A stretch of DNA of 64,000 bases, taken from positions 3,447,501-3,511,500 of the forward strand of contig NZ_JAYDCK010000003.1 of NCBI RefSeq assembly GCF_034555965.1. The letters are read 5' to 3'. The position numbers and the translations under genes were made by a program. The notes under the pieces were generated by a model. That model was not told the DNA's origin, did no database searches, and saw only the letters and a list, made by a program, of their open reading frames with translations. Positions 48,385 through 58,543 of the stretch are shown here, piece after piece (position 1 is the first letter of the stretch; every line of letters begins with the position of its first letter). The DNA is from Aquicoccus sp. G2-2 (lineage in GTDB: Bacteria > Pseudomonadota > Alphaproteobacteria > Rhodobacterales > Rhodobacteraceae).

Positions 48385-50717
48385 ATGAACAAGAAGACCG
48401 TAGAAAGACCTTGGGCCGAGATAAATAGTGGGGTTATTCGTGATGCTATCCCTGCCAACCAGCTGGGTTCAGCGGAAATATCCCCTAAAGGAGATTTTGA
48501 AGCAGGCGCATATGCGTCGTTTACTCTGACATATGTTGCGGGGCCGCTAGGTATCGATGACTCAGGCAGTTTACGTATCTGCTTTCGGTTTGCCTCAGAC
48601 CAAAGCGCGCCGCAATTTGATGATCCCAAAGGGTCCAATTACTGTACGGTGGAGTCGTCCAACGGCTCAGTATTGCAATTGCGGTGGGACCCGAAAGCCA
48701 ATGTACGCCCGTGGGACCGGACGCTTTGGATCAAGGTCGTCAAAGGATACCTGAGCGAAGGTGACAAGATCACCATCCGGTTCGGAGTGACGGAGCATGG
48801 CGGGCCGGGAATGCGGTTGCAGACCTTTTGTGAGGACAGCTTCGAATTTCGTGTCCTTGTCGATCCTGTTGCGACATTCAACTTTCAACCACTTTCAGTC
48901 CAACCAACGATTTCCATCGTACCCGGCCCTCCCACCCGCTACGTAGCGGTCTTGCCTACCCGCCGGAAACCCGATGAAACCTTCAAGTTGCAAATAAAAG
49001 GCGAGGATAAGTGGGGAAATCCATCCGATAAATGCGATGAAACGTTCGAAATCGAAACAGAAAGTGCCATCGACGGGCTTCCGGAAAAATCTCTCTTGTG
49101 CCGGGGCAGCGTGCGTTCGAACTACCGGGTCTTAGGATTGCCAAGCCTTGTCGGACTAGGGTTTGCCTACGGCGGTCAGACGGAACGATTGCGGCAACGT
49201 CCAACCCGCTGATCATCGAAGAGACAGAGCAGGTCCATTTCTGGGCTGATCTTCATGGTCAGAGTGAAGAGACAATCGGGACCGGATCGGCAGATGAATA
49301 TTTCAGCTTCGCCCGTCAATTGGCTTTTGTGGATGCTTGTGGCCATCAAGGCAATGATTTCCAAATCACAGATGAATTCTGGACGGAGTTAAATCGTTTG
49401 ACTGCCGAGCATGATGAGCCGGGGTCATTTGTAGCTTTGCCCGGCTATGAGTGGTCTGGCAATACCTCGCTTGGCGGAGACCGGAATGTGTATTTCCCCT
49501 CAGAAGGCCGCAAAATTCGCCGCTCCTCGCACGCATTGATTGAAGGCGGAGATTTAGACGGCACCGATGCATTGACCACCGCAGACTTGTTTGAGGCTTT
49601 TGCAAGGGACGATGAAGCTGACGTCGTTATGTATGCGCATTGCGGTGGGCGCTATGCCGATATTGGTGTGGCGCATGACGGAAGATTTGAAAAATCCGTC
49701 GAGGTTCATTCGTCTTGGGGCAGTTTTGAATGGCTTCTGCACGATGCATTCAAGTTTGGATACCGTGTTGGTGTTGTGGCCAATTCCGACGGCCATAAGG
49801 GGCGGCCGGGCGCCAGCTATCCGGGGGCGGGTAAATTCGGAGCGATTGGCGGGTTGACCTGTTTCTTGATGGATAAACTGGATCGTGAAACTCTTCTCGA
49901 TTGTATGCGGAAACGCCACCACTATGGGACGACCGGCGGGTTGAACGGCCGGATGATTATTGACCTATCGGCGCGGTTCAGTGAGCCGGTTACGGTTTAC
50001 AATGATGATCCTGCAATTTTCTCTCATTCCGAGGGGCAAACGGCACAAACGGCGATGATGGGAGACATCGTGCATTGCCCGAACGGGGAGATGGACCTGT
50101 CGGTCAATTTGGAAACCACCAGCCCTATTGAACGCGTCGACATTTTCAACGGTCTGGATTTGGTGGAAACGGTCCGCCCGTTTTCAGAGCGGGAATTGGG
50201 GAAGCGAATTCGGGTCGTTTGGGAAGGCGCGGAATACCGAGGCCGCTTCAGGGAAGTGATATGGGATGGCACAGCTGTCGTTGATGGAAACGAAATTTTG
50301 GCTGTGGACCCAATCAATTTCTTTAATCCAGATAAGCGCCTGGAATGCGATGGCAATGCTGTGAATTGGGAAGCCCTTACGACAGGCAACTGCGGTGGAA
50401 TCGATCTTCGCTTGGCGGACGAAAACTCAGGTGAATTCAGGCTGAAATGCCCGCTTGTCGATGAAAAACTGAAGGTTTCCGATATTGGCTTGGAAGATAC
50501 GGTGTTCGATGTCTCGGGAGAGCTTCCTCGTTCAGTCCGGATTTTCCGCCTGCCCGACGAAAACGCCGCATGCAATCTGGCGTTTCGCCGCAAAATAAAG
50601 CTGAAGCCAACAGGGGATAATCCGATTTTCGTTCGGCTTACCCAAGAAGACGGCACTCGGGCTTGGACAAGTCCGATATACGTCTTTGGGCATGACACTG
50701 CCGCGACACGGGGCTGA
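48385..50717 (+). pseudogene. DUF3604 (PHP-like) protein, frameshifted
   Basis: A large protein with a beta-rich N-terminal part (about residues 1-240) and a PHP-like putative metallohydrolase part from about residue 280: ADLHGQSE, VVMYAHCGGRYAD, VEVHSSWGSFEW and ANSDGHKGRPG, each with a likely metal-binding Asp or His. The second residue of the classical HxH is Gln. The frame is broken at the A5 run 49085-49089; adding one A joins GLPEK to ISLVPGQRAFELPGLRI, making 777 codons. I know no biochemical function for the family. The operon position implies a role in the same pathway as the amidases. Confidence 0.7.
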
Positions 50718-50734
50718 TGAATCTGGAGAGAAAA

Positions 50735-52078
50735 ATGCTTAATAATGAAACGACCGTGAGTGGCCATCGCAACCAGCTGGATCTGGAATCCTATTGGATG
50801 CCATTCACGCCAAACCGTCAGTTCAAATCGCAACCACGGTTGTTTGTCGGCGCAAAGGGTATGCATTATACCTGTGAGGACGGGCGTCAAATAATTGACG
50901 GGTTTGCGGGTTTGTGGTGTTGCAATGCGGGCCACGGAAATCCCGAAATCGCTGAAGCAGTAAGACACCAGCTTATCGAACTGGATTTTGCCCCAAGCTT
51001 CAATTTGGGGCATCCCAAGGTCTTTGAGTTTGCCGAACGCCTCAAACGGATTTCCCCGGCCGGATTGGATCATGTGTTTTTCACCAATTCCGGCTCGGAA
51101 TCGGTTGATACCGCGCTCAAAATTGCTCTCGCCTATCATCAGGCCAACGGTGAGGGCGCGCGGACGCGTTTCATCGGTCGTGAAAGAGCCTATCATGGGG
51201 TTGGCTTTGGAGGAATCTCGGTCAGTGGGATGGTCAATAACCGGCGCCAATTCGGGGCAATGCTGCCGGGGGTCGACCATTTGATCTCCACTTATTCCCC
51301 CGAAAATAGTCGGTTTTCCAGGGGTCAGCCTGCGTGGGGTGCGCATCTTGCCGATGATTTGGAACGCCTGGTGGCGCTTCACGGCGCCGAGACGATTGCA
51401 GCGGTGATCGTCGAACCCGTGTCAGGCGCAACAGGCGTTTTGCCACCGCCTGTTGGCTATCTGGAGCGCCTTCGCGAGATTACGCGAAAGTATGGGATAT
51501 TGCTGATCTTCGATGAGGTCATTACCGCCTTTGGCCGGTTGGGGGCACCATTCGCGGCCAACCGTTTCGGCATCACTCCGGACCTGATTTGCACAGCGAA
51601 AGCAATCACCAACGGTGTCGTGCCGATGGGCGCAGTTTTTGCGCATGACGATGTCTATAACGGGCTAATGTCTGGTCCTGAATCCGAGGTCGAGTTGTTT
51701 CACGGATATACCTACTCAGGACACCCTGTCGCTTGCGCGGCGGGACTTGCGACGCTGGACATCTACATGCGCGATAACCTGTTAACGCGGGCCGATGATT
51801 TGGCCGAGTATTGGGAAGATGCATTACACGAGTTGCGGGCCGAACCGTTTGTCACGGATGTCAGAAACATTGGATTGATGGGGGCCGTCGAACTTCAAAG
51901 CCGCGACGGTTCGCCGGGGCAACGTGCGTTTGAGGTGCAGAATATCTGTTGGGCGAATGGCGCTTTGGTGCGCCCGGTCGGGGATAGCATTGCGTTGTCT
52001 CCACCACTGATCATCAGCCCTGAGCAAATTGATGAACTGGTCGCAATCATCCGCAGCGCGCTGCGCGAGGTCGCTTAG
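50735..52078 (+). CDS. Omega-amino acid--pyruvate aminotransferase (class III)
   Basis: A 447-residue PLP enzyme of class III. Landmarks: SYWMPFTPNRQFK at the N-terminus as in beta-alanine:pyruvate aminotransferases, NSGSESVDTALKIALAYH, LLIFDEVITAFGRLG, and the Schiff-base lysine in CTAKAITNG. It would move the terminal amino group of an omega-amino acid (such as beta-alanine or a longer homologue) to pyruvate. ATG 50735 is chosen because GGAGAG lies 5 bases upstream. It continues the operon. Confidence 0.88.
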   Translation: MLNNETTVSGHRNQLDLESYWMPFTPNRQFKSQPRLFVGAKGMHYTCEDGRQIIDGFAGLWCCNAGHGNPEIAEAVRHQLIELDFAPSFNLGHPKVFEFAERLKRISPAGLDHVFFTNSGSESVDTALKIALAYHQANGEGARTRFIGRERAYHGVGFGGISVSGMVNNRRQFGAMLPGVDHLISTYSPENSRFSRGQPAWGAHLADDLERLVALHGAETIAAVIVEPVSGATGVLPPPVGYLERLREITRKYGILLIFDEVITAFGRLGAPFAANRFGITPDLICTAKAITNGVVPMGAVFAHDDVYNGLMSGPESEVELFHGYTYSGHPVACAAGLATLDIYMRDNLLTRADDLAEYWEDALHELRAEPFVTDVRNIGLMGAVELQSRDGSPGQRAFEVQNICWANGALVRPVGDSIALSPPLIISPEQIDELVAIIRSALREVA

Positions 52079-52225
52079 TGTGGGCAAAACGGCGCGACTT
52101 TCGGATGCCGTGGCCGAAACCGCAAGTTTGGCGGCAACGCTTCAGGTCAACCTGATCGGCGTGTTGTTTCCTGACTTCAATTGATTTCGGCCGATTTTTT
52201 TGAAGGAAATCCAGGGGAAGTTCCT

Positions 52226-53611
52226 ATGAAAATTGACATATTCAACCCGGCGCACCCGTCTCAGAAGGTGGCGAGCTATTCCGAAACCGACCCGAGCGAT
52301 ATCGGCGCGATCATTGCCAAGGCACAAAAGGCGCAATTGGAATGGGGTCAGGTTCCACAGCCGGAACGGGGCACCATCTTGAACGCCTATCTGGATGCGC
52401 TTGCGGCACGCAGCGAGGAGATTGCGGCCTCGATCACTTCCGAGATGGGTAAGCTGATTGGAGAAAGCCGGGGTGAAGTGGCAAAGGGTATCGGGGAAGG
52501 GCGCATGACAACTGCCCGCGCCGGGAATCCGATCGGTGAGGTTCTTCCTTCGCAGATACCGGGGGTCACCGCCTATACAACGCGCCGGCCACGTGGCGTT
52601 GTTTTGGGGATCAATCCGTGGAATTTCCCGTTCAGCACGCCGACGCGCAAGACATTCCCTGCATTGGTCTATGGCAATGCCATCATTCTCAAGCCAGCCA
52701 GCATTTCGCCGGGAGCTTGCGTATTGATGCAGGAGATTGCCAAGGGCATTCTACCCGACGGGCTGTTGCAGGTTGTCGTTGGCTCTGGTCGCCTAGGCGG
52801 GGCGCTAAGCGAGCATGAGGGGATTGATGCGATCAGCTTTACCGGCTCGGTTGGTGTCGGCAAAGAGGTGGCACTTGCCGCGGCTTCGCGCTTGGTCGAG
52901 GTTAATCTGGAGCTGGGCGGCAAGAATCCGGCGATCGTGAATGATGCGTCGGACTTGGGCGCAGTGGCGGACGAGATCGTGAAGTCGGCTTTTGCTGTCA
53001 GCGGTCAGCGATGCAACGCCGTTAGCCGTGTGATCGTCCAGACTGACCTCGCGGAGGCGCTGACCGACGCGCTAGAAGCGCGCATCGCGAAACTGGTGTT
53101 GGGCGAAGGTGCTGATCCTGCATCACAAATCGGTCCGCTTTCCAGTGAGCAGCAATTGCGCAACGTGGCCGGTTTTGTCGAGCGCGCAGAAGCCGCCGGC
53201 GTGCGCGTTGTCACGGGCGGGCCGGTAGAGGGAGACGGCGGTTATTATTATGGTCCGACGCTTTTGACGGACGTGACCCGTGACATGGAAGTGGCTCGTG
53301 CTGAGGTATTCGGGCCGGTCCTGTCGGTGCTGAGCTATGTCGATATCGACGACGCGCTGGACATTGCCAATGGTGTCGCGTTTGGGCTGGCGTCATGCCT
53401 GTTCTCGGAACGCGCCGAGGTGATCGACGCTTTCGCTGCTCGGAGCGAGAGCGGCATGTTGCATATCAACGTAGGAAGTTTTCCCGAAAACCACCTGCCG
53501 TTCGTCGGCGTCAAGCAATCTGCGCTTGGGGTTGGCGGATCAAATGGCGCTTCGACGGTCCAGTTCTATACCTCAGAACATACCATCTATCGCCGAGCGA
53601 CGGTCCGATGA
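52226..53611 (+). CDS. NAD(P)-dependent succinate-semialdehyde-type dehydrogenase
   Basis: A 461-residue aldehyde dehydrogenase. It has GVVLGINPWNFPFSTP, the catalytic glutamate in NLELGGKNPAIV and cysteine in SGQRCNAVSRV, and AEVFGPVLSVLSY. It resembles the short succinate-semialdehyde dehydrogenase group rather than methylmalonate-semialdehyde enzymes. It would oxidise the semialdehyde made by the aminotransferase upstream. ATG 52226 has AGGGGAAG before it. Confidence 0.85.
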   Translation: MKIDIFNPAHPSQKVASYSETDPSDIGAIIAKAQKAQLEWGQVPQPERGTILNAYLDALAARSEEIAASITSEMGKLIGESRGEVAKGIGEGRMTTARAGNPIGEVLPSQIPGVTAYTTRRPRGVVLGINPWNFPFSTPTRKTFPALVYGNAIILKPASISPGACVLMQEIAKGILPDGLLQVVVGSGRLGGALSEHEGIDAISFTGSVGVGKEVALAAASRLVEVNLELGGKNPAIVNDASDLGAVADEIVKSAFAVSGQRCNAVSRVIVQTDLAEALTDALEARIAKLVLGEGADPASQIGPLSSEQQLRNVAGFVERAEAAGVRVVTGGPVEGDGGYYYGPTLLTDVTRDMEVARAEVFGPVLSVLSYVDIDDALDIANGVAFGLASCLFSERAEVIDAFAARSESGMLHINVGSFPENHLPFVGVKQSALGVGGSNGASTVQFYTSEHTIYRRATVR

Positions 53612-53819
53612 AACAGGAACTCCAGCGGTAGAGAGGGTTCGATGATGATGTCGCGACCCTACGCAATATTAGCCGCGCCTATGCCCAAGTCGGCCCGTGC
53701 GACCGTGCATAGCCTTAAGAATGACGCTTCCGGAGACAGGAGCGGCCATTGGAATTCTAGGACGCAGCGTGTGCTGCCGTTGAGAGCTTGAACGACTCTA
53801 TTTAGCAGGGAGGCATAAT

Positions 53820-55234
53820 ATGACTGAAATGCATTATTGGACAATCGCAGAGACTGCAGATCGGTTGCAGCGCGGCGATGTTTCCGTGTTGGAACTCACC
53901 GAGGCACAATTGGACCGGATCACGGCGGTAAACCCGGAGATCAACGCCATCACCACACCGGTTGAAGAGGCACTGGAGGTCGCGAAGGCGCTAGATGAGC
54001 AGGGCCGCCCCGATGATGCAGGACCACTTTGGGGTGTGCCAGTTACGACCAAGATCAACGTGGATCAAAAGGGCTATCCGAATTCCAACGGGATTCCAGC
54101 CAACGCGGACGCCATTGCGACCGAGGATTCTCCTCTCGTGGCCAACCTTAGACGAGCCGGTGCAGTGATCGTCGGGCGTAACAACACGCCGGAATTCTCG
54201 TTACGTTGGTTTACGTCGAACCCGCTTCACGGCGTCACGCACAACCCTTGGGACAAGACACTGACCCCCGGTGGTTCGAGCGGTGCTGCTGCGGCGGCGG
54301 TGGCCGCTGGGATCGGCGCGATCGGGCATGGTAACGATCTCGGCGGTTCGCTTCGGTATCCCGCCTACTGCTGCGGGGTTGCGACCATACGGCCCTCACT
54401 GGGGCGCGTTCCGTCAATGAACCCGACTCAATCGTCGATGGGGATCGAGCGAGGCCCCATTACCCAGTTGATGGCAGTGCAGGGGCCGATTGCACGATCA
54501 ATTGCCGACGTTCGCGCGGGGCTGACGGCGATGGCACAAGAGGATTTGCGGGACCCGCTTTGGGTGCATCAAGCCAGCCAGCAGCGTGATGCAAATGGTT
54601 CGTTGACGGTGGGATATGCGGTTAATCCATTCGGAGGGCAGATCGACCCGGCCGTTGAAACCGCGATGGCCACGGCTGTCACCGCGATGAAAGACAGCGG
54701 AGCGACATTGCGAGAAGTCATACCACCTTTCGCTGAAACGCTGCCTGCCCTTTGGGGAACGCTGATGTTCACCGAAACCGAGGCGCTTATTCGGCAAGCA
54801 ATCGAAAGCAACGGGTCGAGTGAAATGTGGCGTTATTATCAGGATTTTGTTGGGCATTTCGAACCGACAGATGTCCGTGGCCTACTGCAGGCATTGCAGA
54901 AGAGAGCCGTTTGCCAACGTGCATGGGCAGAAATGTTCACACAAGTTGATGTTCTGATCTTGCCGACATCGCTGCAACGGCCTTTTCTTAATGGTTTGGA
55001 CTTCAAAGATCCGGCAGCACTCGATGATATTGTCCCGGCTCAATCCCCCTCCTTGCGATCAATGTCTTGGGGCTGCCGTCCGCTGCTTTGCCAACACATC
55101 TGGATGGCACCACGCCGCTTGGGGTGCAATTGGTCGGGCCGATGCACGGCGATGGCTTTGTGTTAGATGTCGCCGAACGGATGGAACGCGAGTTGGGCAC
55201 GCTTTGGCAGCATCTGGCGAAGAGGAGTACTTAG
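53820..55234 (+). pseudogene. Second amidase of the catabolic cluster, frameshifted
   Basis: An amidase with lysine in VPVTTKINVDQKG, PGGSSGAAAAAVAAG, and GGSLRYPAYCCGV. It is similar in layout to the amidase at 46919-48336, suggesting an old duplication or paired specificity. The reading frame breaks at the C5 run 55045-55049. Adding one C gives LLAINVLGLPSAALPTHLDG and a normal C-terminus to stop 55234 (471 codons). The third base of the usual GGSSGG is kept; the sixth residue is Ala. It lies 208 bases after the dehydrogenase. Confidence 0.8.
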
Positions 55235-55440
55235 GCAGCGCGTTGCGCGATGCGGGATGAGAAGCCTGCGGGAGTGGGCAAAATGTGGCGGTCAGGCAGC
55301 TTTTCGTTGGTATGAAACAGACCGGCGATCGTCTGGGGCGGCATATTTACAGGAGAAGCCCGCTTGGGGAATTGAATCCTACCCCCGAGCCAAGCTCGCC
55401 TACCTCTCTGAGTGACGCTGCGCGCGGCTGTGATCGCGCC

Positions 55441-55872
55441 CTAAGCTGAGGCGATACCCTCGCCGCGCATCTGGGCCTGATAGTCGTTGATGCGCCAATC
55501 TGCGCGGAACAGCCAGCTGGGTTCGGGTTGGCGTTTGGCGTGGTCGGTGCTGATCTCGACTTCGTCGAAGCCGCAGCGCCGGGCCATGGTGTATTGATCG
55601 GCGAGCAGCGGGCCGGAGGCGCGCAGGCGGCCTTTGTAGCCCATCAGGCGCAGTTGGCGGGCCAGTGTGAAGCCTCGGCCATCGGCGAAGCTGGCAAAGG
55701 CGATGCGGATCATCCCCAACCCGTGCAGGCTCTCGACCAGATCGGCCGGGTCGATGTCCCCAGGGAGGTCGAGCCCGGCGCCGTTTTCGCCGGTGATCTC
55801 GCGGCGGCTCGGGGTGAAGCCGTGTGGCCAGTCTTCGGCGGTGAAGCCGGTGTCGCGGATGAGGACACTCAT
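55441..55872 (-). CDS. DUF934 protein of the sulfate-assimilation operon
   Basis: A 143-residue protein with the DUF934 pattern FADGRGFTLARQLRLMGYKGRLRASGPLLADQY followed by CGFDEVEI; only short pieces are quoted here. The family is tied to cysH and cysI genes and has an oxidoreductase-like but unproven role in sulfite reduction. Start 55872 overlaps the cysH stop (ATGA). Last gene of the operon. Confidence 0.88.
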   Translation of the reverse strand: MSVLIRDTGFTAEDWPHGFTPSRREITGENGAGLDLPGDIDPADLVESLHGLGMIRIAFASFADGRGFTLARQLRLMGYKGRLRASGPLLADQYTMARRCGFDEVEISTDHAKRQPEPSWLFRADWRINDYQAQMRGEGIASA

Positions 55873-56591
55873 GTGTTTGCTCCTGTTCTGAGGGCTTGGC
55901 CCGTGTCGAAATGGATGCCGCATTCGGTCTTGGTGCTGCCTTGCCAGCGGCCACTGCGCCCCTGTCCGGGTGCGGTGCAGGGGGCGCAACCGACCGAGCC
56001 GTAGCCGCGCGCGATCAGTGGATGGGGCGGTAGATTGTTGGTGCTGATATAGGCGGTGATGTCGGCGCTGGACCAGTTGGCCAGCGGGTTGAGCTTGATC
56101 CGCCCGGTGCCGGGTTCGGGTTCGAACAATTCCAGCGCTTCGCGCTTGCCGCCCTGAAATCGCTTGCGCCCGCTGATCCAGGCATCGAAGCTTTTGAGCC
56201 CTTTGAGGAGTGGGGCGGTCTTGCGCAGAGCGCAGCAGGTGTCGGGCGCGCTCTGATGCAGTGTGCCGGTCGGGTCGGCGGCGGCGAGCTGCTGCGCGTC
56301 GGCCCGCAGTAGCCGCACATCGGTGAGGCCGAGCCGCGCGCTCAGTCTGCGCTGATAATCCAGCGTTTCGGGGAAAAGCATTTCGGTGTCGATGAAAAGC
56401 ACTGGCGTATCGGGGCGGATCAGCGAAACCATATGCAGCAGCACAACCGCTTCGGTGCCGAAGCTTGAGACCAGCGCCGCCTTGCCGAACTGCTTTTCCA
56501 TCAGCGCGGAGTGCAGCAGGCCGACCGCCTGCGCGCGGGCGAACCGGGTGTTCAGACATGTGGCGCGCTGTGACAGATCATTCGGCGGCAT
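55869..56591 (-). CDS. cysH: Adenylyl-sulfate reductase (APS type)
   Basis: A 240-residue thioredoxin- or glutathione-dependent reductase that makes sulfite from activated sulfate. SSFGTEAVVLLHMV starts the nucleotide-binding part. The pairs DTCCALRK and GCAPCTAPG supply the four cysteines that hold a [4Fe-4S] cluster in APS-specific enzymes; the C-terminal KTECGIHF holds the catalytic cysteine. It overlaps cysI by 14 bases and the DUF934 gene by ATGA. Confidence 0.92.
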   Translation of the reverse strand: MPPNDLSQRATCLNTRFARAQAVGLLHSALMEKQFGKAALVSSFGTEAVVLLHMVSLIRPDTPVLFIDTEMLFPETLDYQRRLSARLGLTDVRLLRADAQQLAAADPTGTLHQSAPDTCCALRKTAPLLKGLKSFDAWISGRKRFQGGKREALELFEPEPGTGRIKLNPLANWSSADITAYISTNNLPPHPLIARGYGSVGCAPCTAPGQGRSGRWQGSTKTECGIHFDTGQALRTGANT

Positions 56592-58245
56592 GGGCGCTCA
56601 CCTCTTCGTAAAGGGCGGCCTTGAACGGGGCGAGGCCGACGCGGCGATAGGTTTCGAGGAAGGTTTCGTCGGGGCTTTCGCGCAGACCGAGATAGGCCAG
56701 CACGATGCGCTCGACCGCGGGGACGATTTCGTCATCGGCAAAGCCGCGGCCGGTGCGGGTGCCGAGCGTGGCGTCAAGCGTGTGATCGCCGCCGAGGGTG
56801 ATCTGGTAATTTTCGACACCGGCGCGATCCAGCCCGAGAATGCCGATATGGCCGACATGATGATGGCCGCAGGCATTGATGCAGCCCGAGATCTTGAGCT
56901 TGAGCGGACCGATATCGTGTTCGAGTTTGAGCGTTTTGAACCGCTCGGCAATCTGCTGTGCAATCGGGATCGAGCGGGCGGTCGCGAGCGCACAGTAATC
57001 CATGCCGGGGCAAGCGATGATGTCCGAGATCAGCCCGATATTCGCGGTGGCCAGCCCATGTTCGCCAAGCCTGCGGTGCAACGCCGGGAGATCGGCGCGG
57101 TGAACGTGGGGCAGGATCACGTTCTGCTCATGCGAGATGCGCAGTTCATCATGGCTGAAGTCTCGGGCGAGGTCTGCCATGACGCGCATTTGCGCGGCAC
57201 TGGCGTCGCCGGGGGTTTTGCCATGCGCTTTGAGCGAGATCGAAACGATGGCGTGATCAGCGCGTCTATGGGCCGCGAGGTTGGTATCGGCCCAGGCGCG
57301 AAACACCGGGTCTGCTGTGCGGGCGGCCTCGTAAGCTGCTGTGTCGCCGGATTTGAACGCGGGCGGGGCGAAGGCGGCGCGGAGTGTTTCGAGCCGGGCC
57401 TGATCGGCGCCGGAATAGCCCGGCCGGTAAGTCGCAAAGCGCGCGTCGACCCGGCGGCGGATTTCGTCGACGCCAAGCTCGTGCACGGTGATTTTGATCC
57501 GTGCCTTATGTTTGTTGTCGCGCCGCCCGATCTGATTCCAGACTGAAACGATGGCTTCGAGATAGGGCAGCAGGTCGGCCTGTGGCAGGAACGGATTGAG
57601 CACCTTGGCCAGGATCGGCGTGCGGCCAAGCCCGCCGCCGACGGCGACCTCGAAACCGGTTTCGCCGCCCTGTTGGACGATCCGCAGGCCGATATCATGC
57701 GAGCGGGTGACCGCGCGGTCAGTCGCGCTTGCGATGACGGCGATCTTGAACTTGCGCGGCATGAACTGAAACTCCGGGTGGTCGGTGCTCCATTGCCGGA
57801 TCAATTCGGCCACCGGGCGTGGGTCGGTGATTTCGTCGGCCGCGGCACCGGCGAAATGATCGGAGGTGACGTTGCGGATGGTGTTGCCGGAGGTCTGAAT
57901 CGAGTGAATGCCAACCTCGTTTAGCGCTTCGAGAATGTCAGGGATATCGGTGAGCCGGGGCCAGTTGAACTGAATATTCTGGCGGGTGGTGAAATGGCCG
58001 TAACCTTTGTCCCAGCGCTCGGCCACGTCGGCGAAGCGGTGCATCTGTGCGCTGTTGAGCGTGCCATAGGGGATGGCGATCCGCAGCATGTAGGCGTGCA
58101 GTTGAAGATAGACGCCGTTCATCAGACGGAGCGGCTTGAACTCGGCCTCGGTCAGCTCACCCGCAAGGCGGCGGGTGATCTGTGCGCGGAACTGGGCGAT
58201 GCGCCGGGCGTGAAAGGCGCGGTCGAATTCAGAGTGCTGATACAT
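56578..58245 (-). CDS. cysI: Nitrite/sulfite reductase hemoprotein (CysI type)
   Basis: A 555-residue siroheme-iron-sulfur enzyme reducing sulfite to sulfide. Cluster and siroheme cysteines are seen in CPGMDYC (Cys-x5-Cys) and GCINACG (Cys-x3-Cys). HFTTRQNIQFNWPRLTD and SGNTIRNVT are family landmarks. The neighbours cysH, cysG and DUF2849/DUF934 make a sulfite rather than nitrite role likely. Start 58245 lies 17 bases inside the DUF2849 gene. Confidence 0.9.
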   Translation of the reverse strand: MYQHSEFDRAFHARRIAQFRAQITRRLAGELTEAEFKPLRLMNGVYLQLHAYMLRIAIPYGTLNSAQMHRFADVAERWDKGYGHFTTRQNIQFNWPRLTDIPDILEALNEVGIHSIQTSGNTIRNVTSDHFAGAAADEITDPRPVAELIRQWSTDHPEFQFMPRKFKIAVIASATDRAVTRSHDIGLRIVQQGGETGFEVAVGGGLGRTPILAKVLNPFLPQADLLPYLEAIVSVWNQIGRRDNKHKARIKITVHELGVDEIRRRVDARFATYRPGYSGADQARLETLRAAFAPPAFKSGDTAAYEAARTADPVFRAWADTNLAAHRRADHAIVSISLKAHGKTPGDASAAQMRVMADLARDFSHDELRISHEQNVILPHVHRADLPALHRRLGEHGLATANIGLISDIIACPGMDYCALATARSIPIAQQIAERFKTLKLEHDIGPLKLKISGCINACGHHHVGHIGILGLDRAGVENYQITLGGDHTLDATLGTRTGRGFADDEIVPAVERIVLAYLGLRESPDETFLETYRRVGLAPFKAALYEEVSAHAAE

Positions 58246-58543
58246 GGGGGCGCTCCTGCTGTTCGGCTTGTTTTCCAAGAAAGCGATTGGACGGGCCGCG
58301 CCGGCGGAAGGCCTCGCGGAAATGGGTGGGGCCGGGTATGCCAGCGTCGAGGGCGACGACGATGAGGTAGACGTCGACAACTTCGCCGGTGCGGCGCTGA
58401 GCCGTTTCGAGCGCGGCTTTGGCGTCTTCCTCAACGGTGAAAACATGCGCGTCCTCAAGCCTGCGCACCCAGCGGCCCATATGGTCGAGATAGACGACAT
58501 CGCCTTCGACCAGTGCGTTGGCGGTCACGACTTGGGGTTTCAT
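58229..58543 (-). CDS. DUF2849 protein
   Basis: A 104-residue protein with the family pattern VTANALVEGDVVYLD, WVRRLEDAHVFT and GEVVDVYLI. The family is nearly always found between cysG and cysI in alphaproteobacteria. Its function is unproven; a role in sulfite-reductase assembly is a guess. Overlaps cysG by ATGA and cysI by 17 bases. Confidence 0.88.
   Translation of the reverse strand: MKPQVVTANALVEGDVVYLDHMGRWVRRLEDAHVFTVEEDAKAALETAQRRTGEVVDVYLIVVALDAGIPGPTHFREAFRRRGPSNRFLGKQAEQQERPHVSAL

Noticed and set aside
50024-51382. 452-codon minus-strand frame
   Set aside because: It is antisense to the DUF3604 and aminotransferase genes and has no recognisable features.
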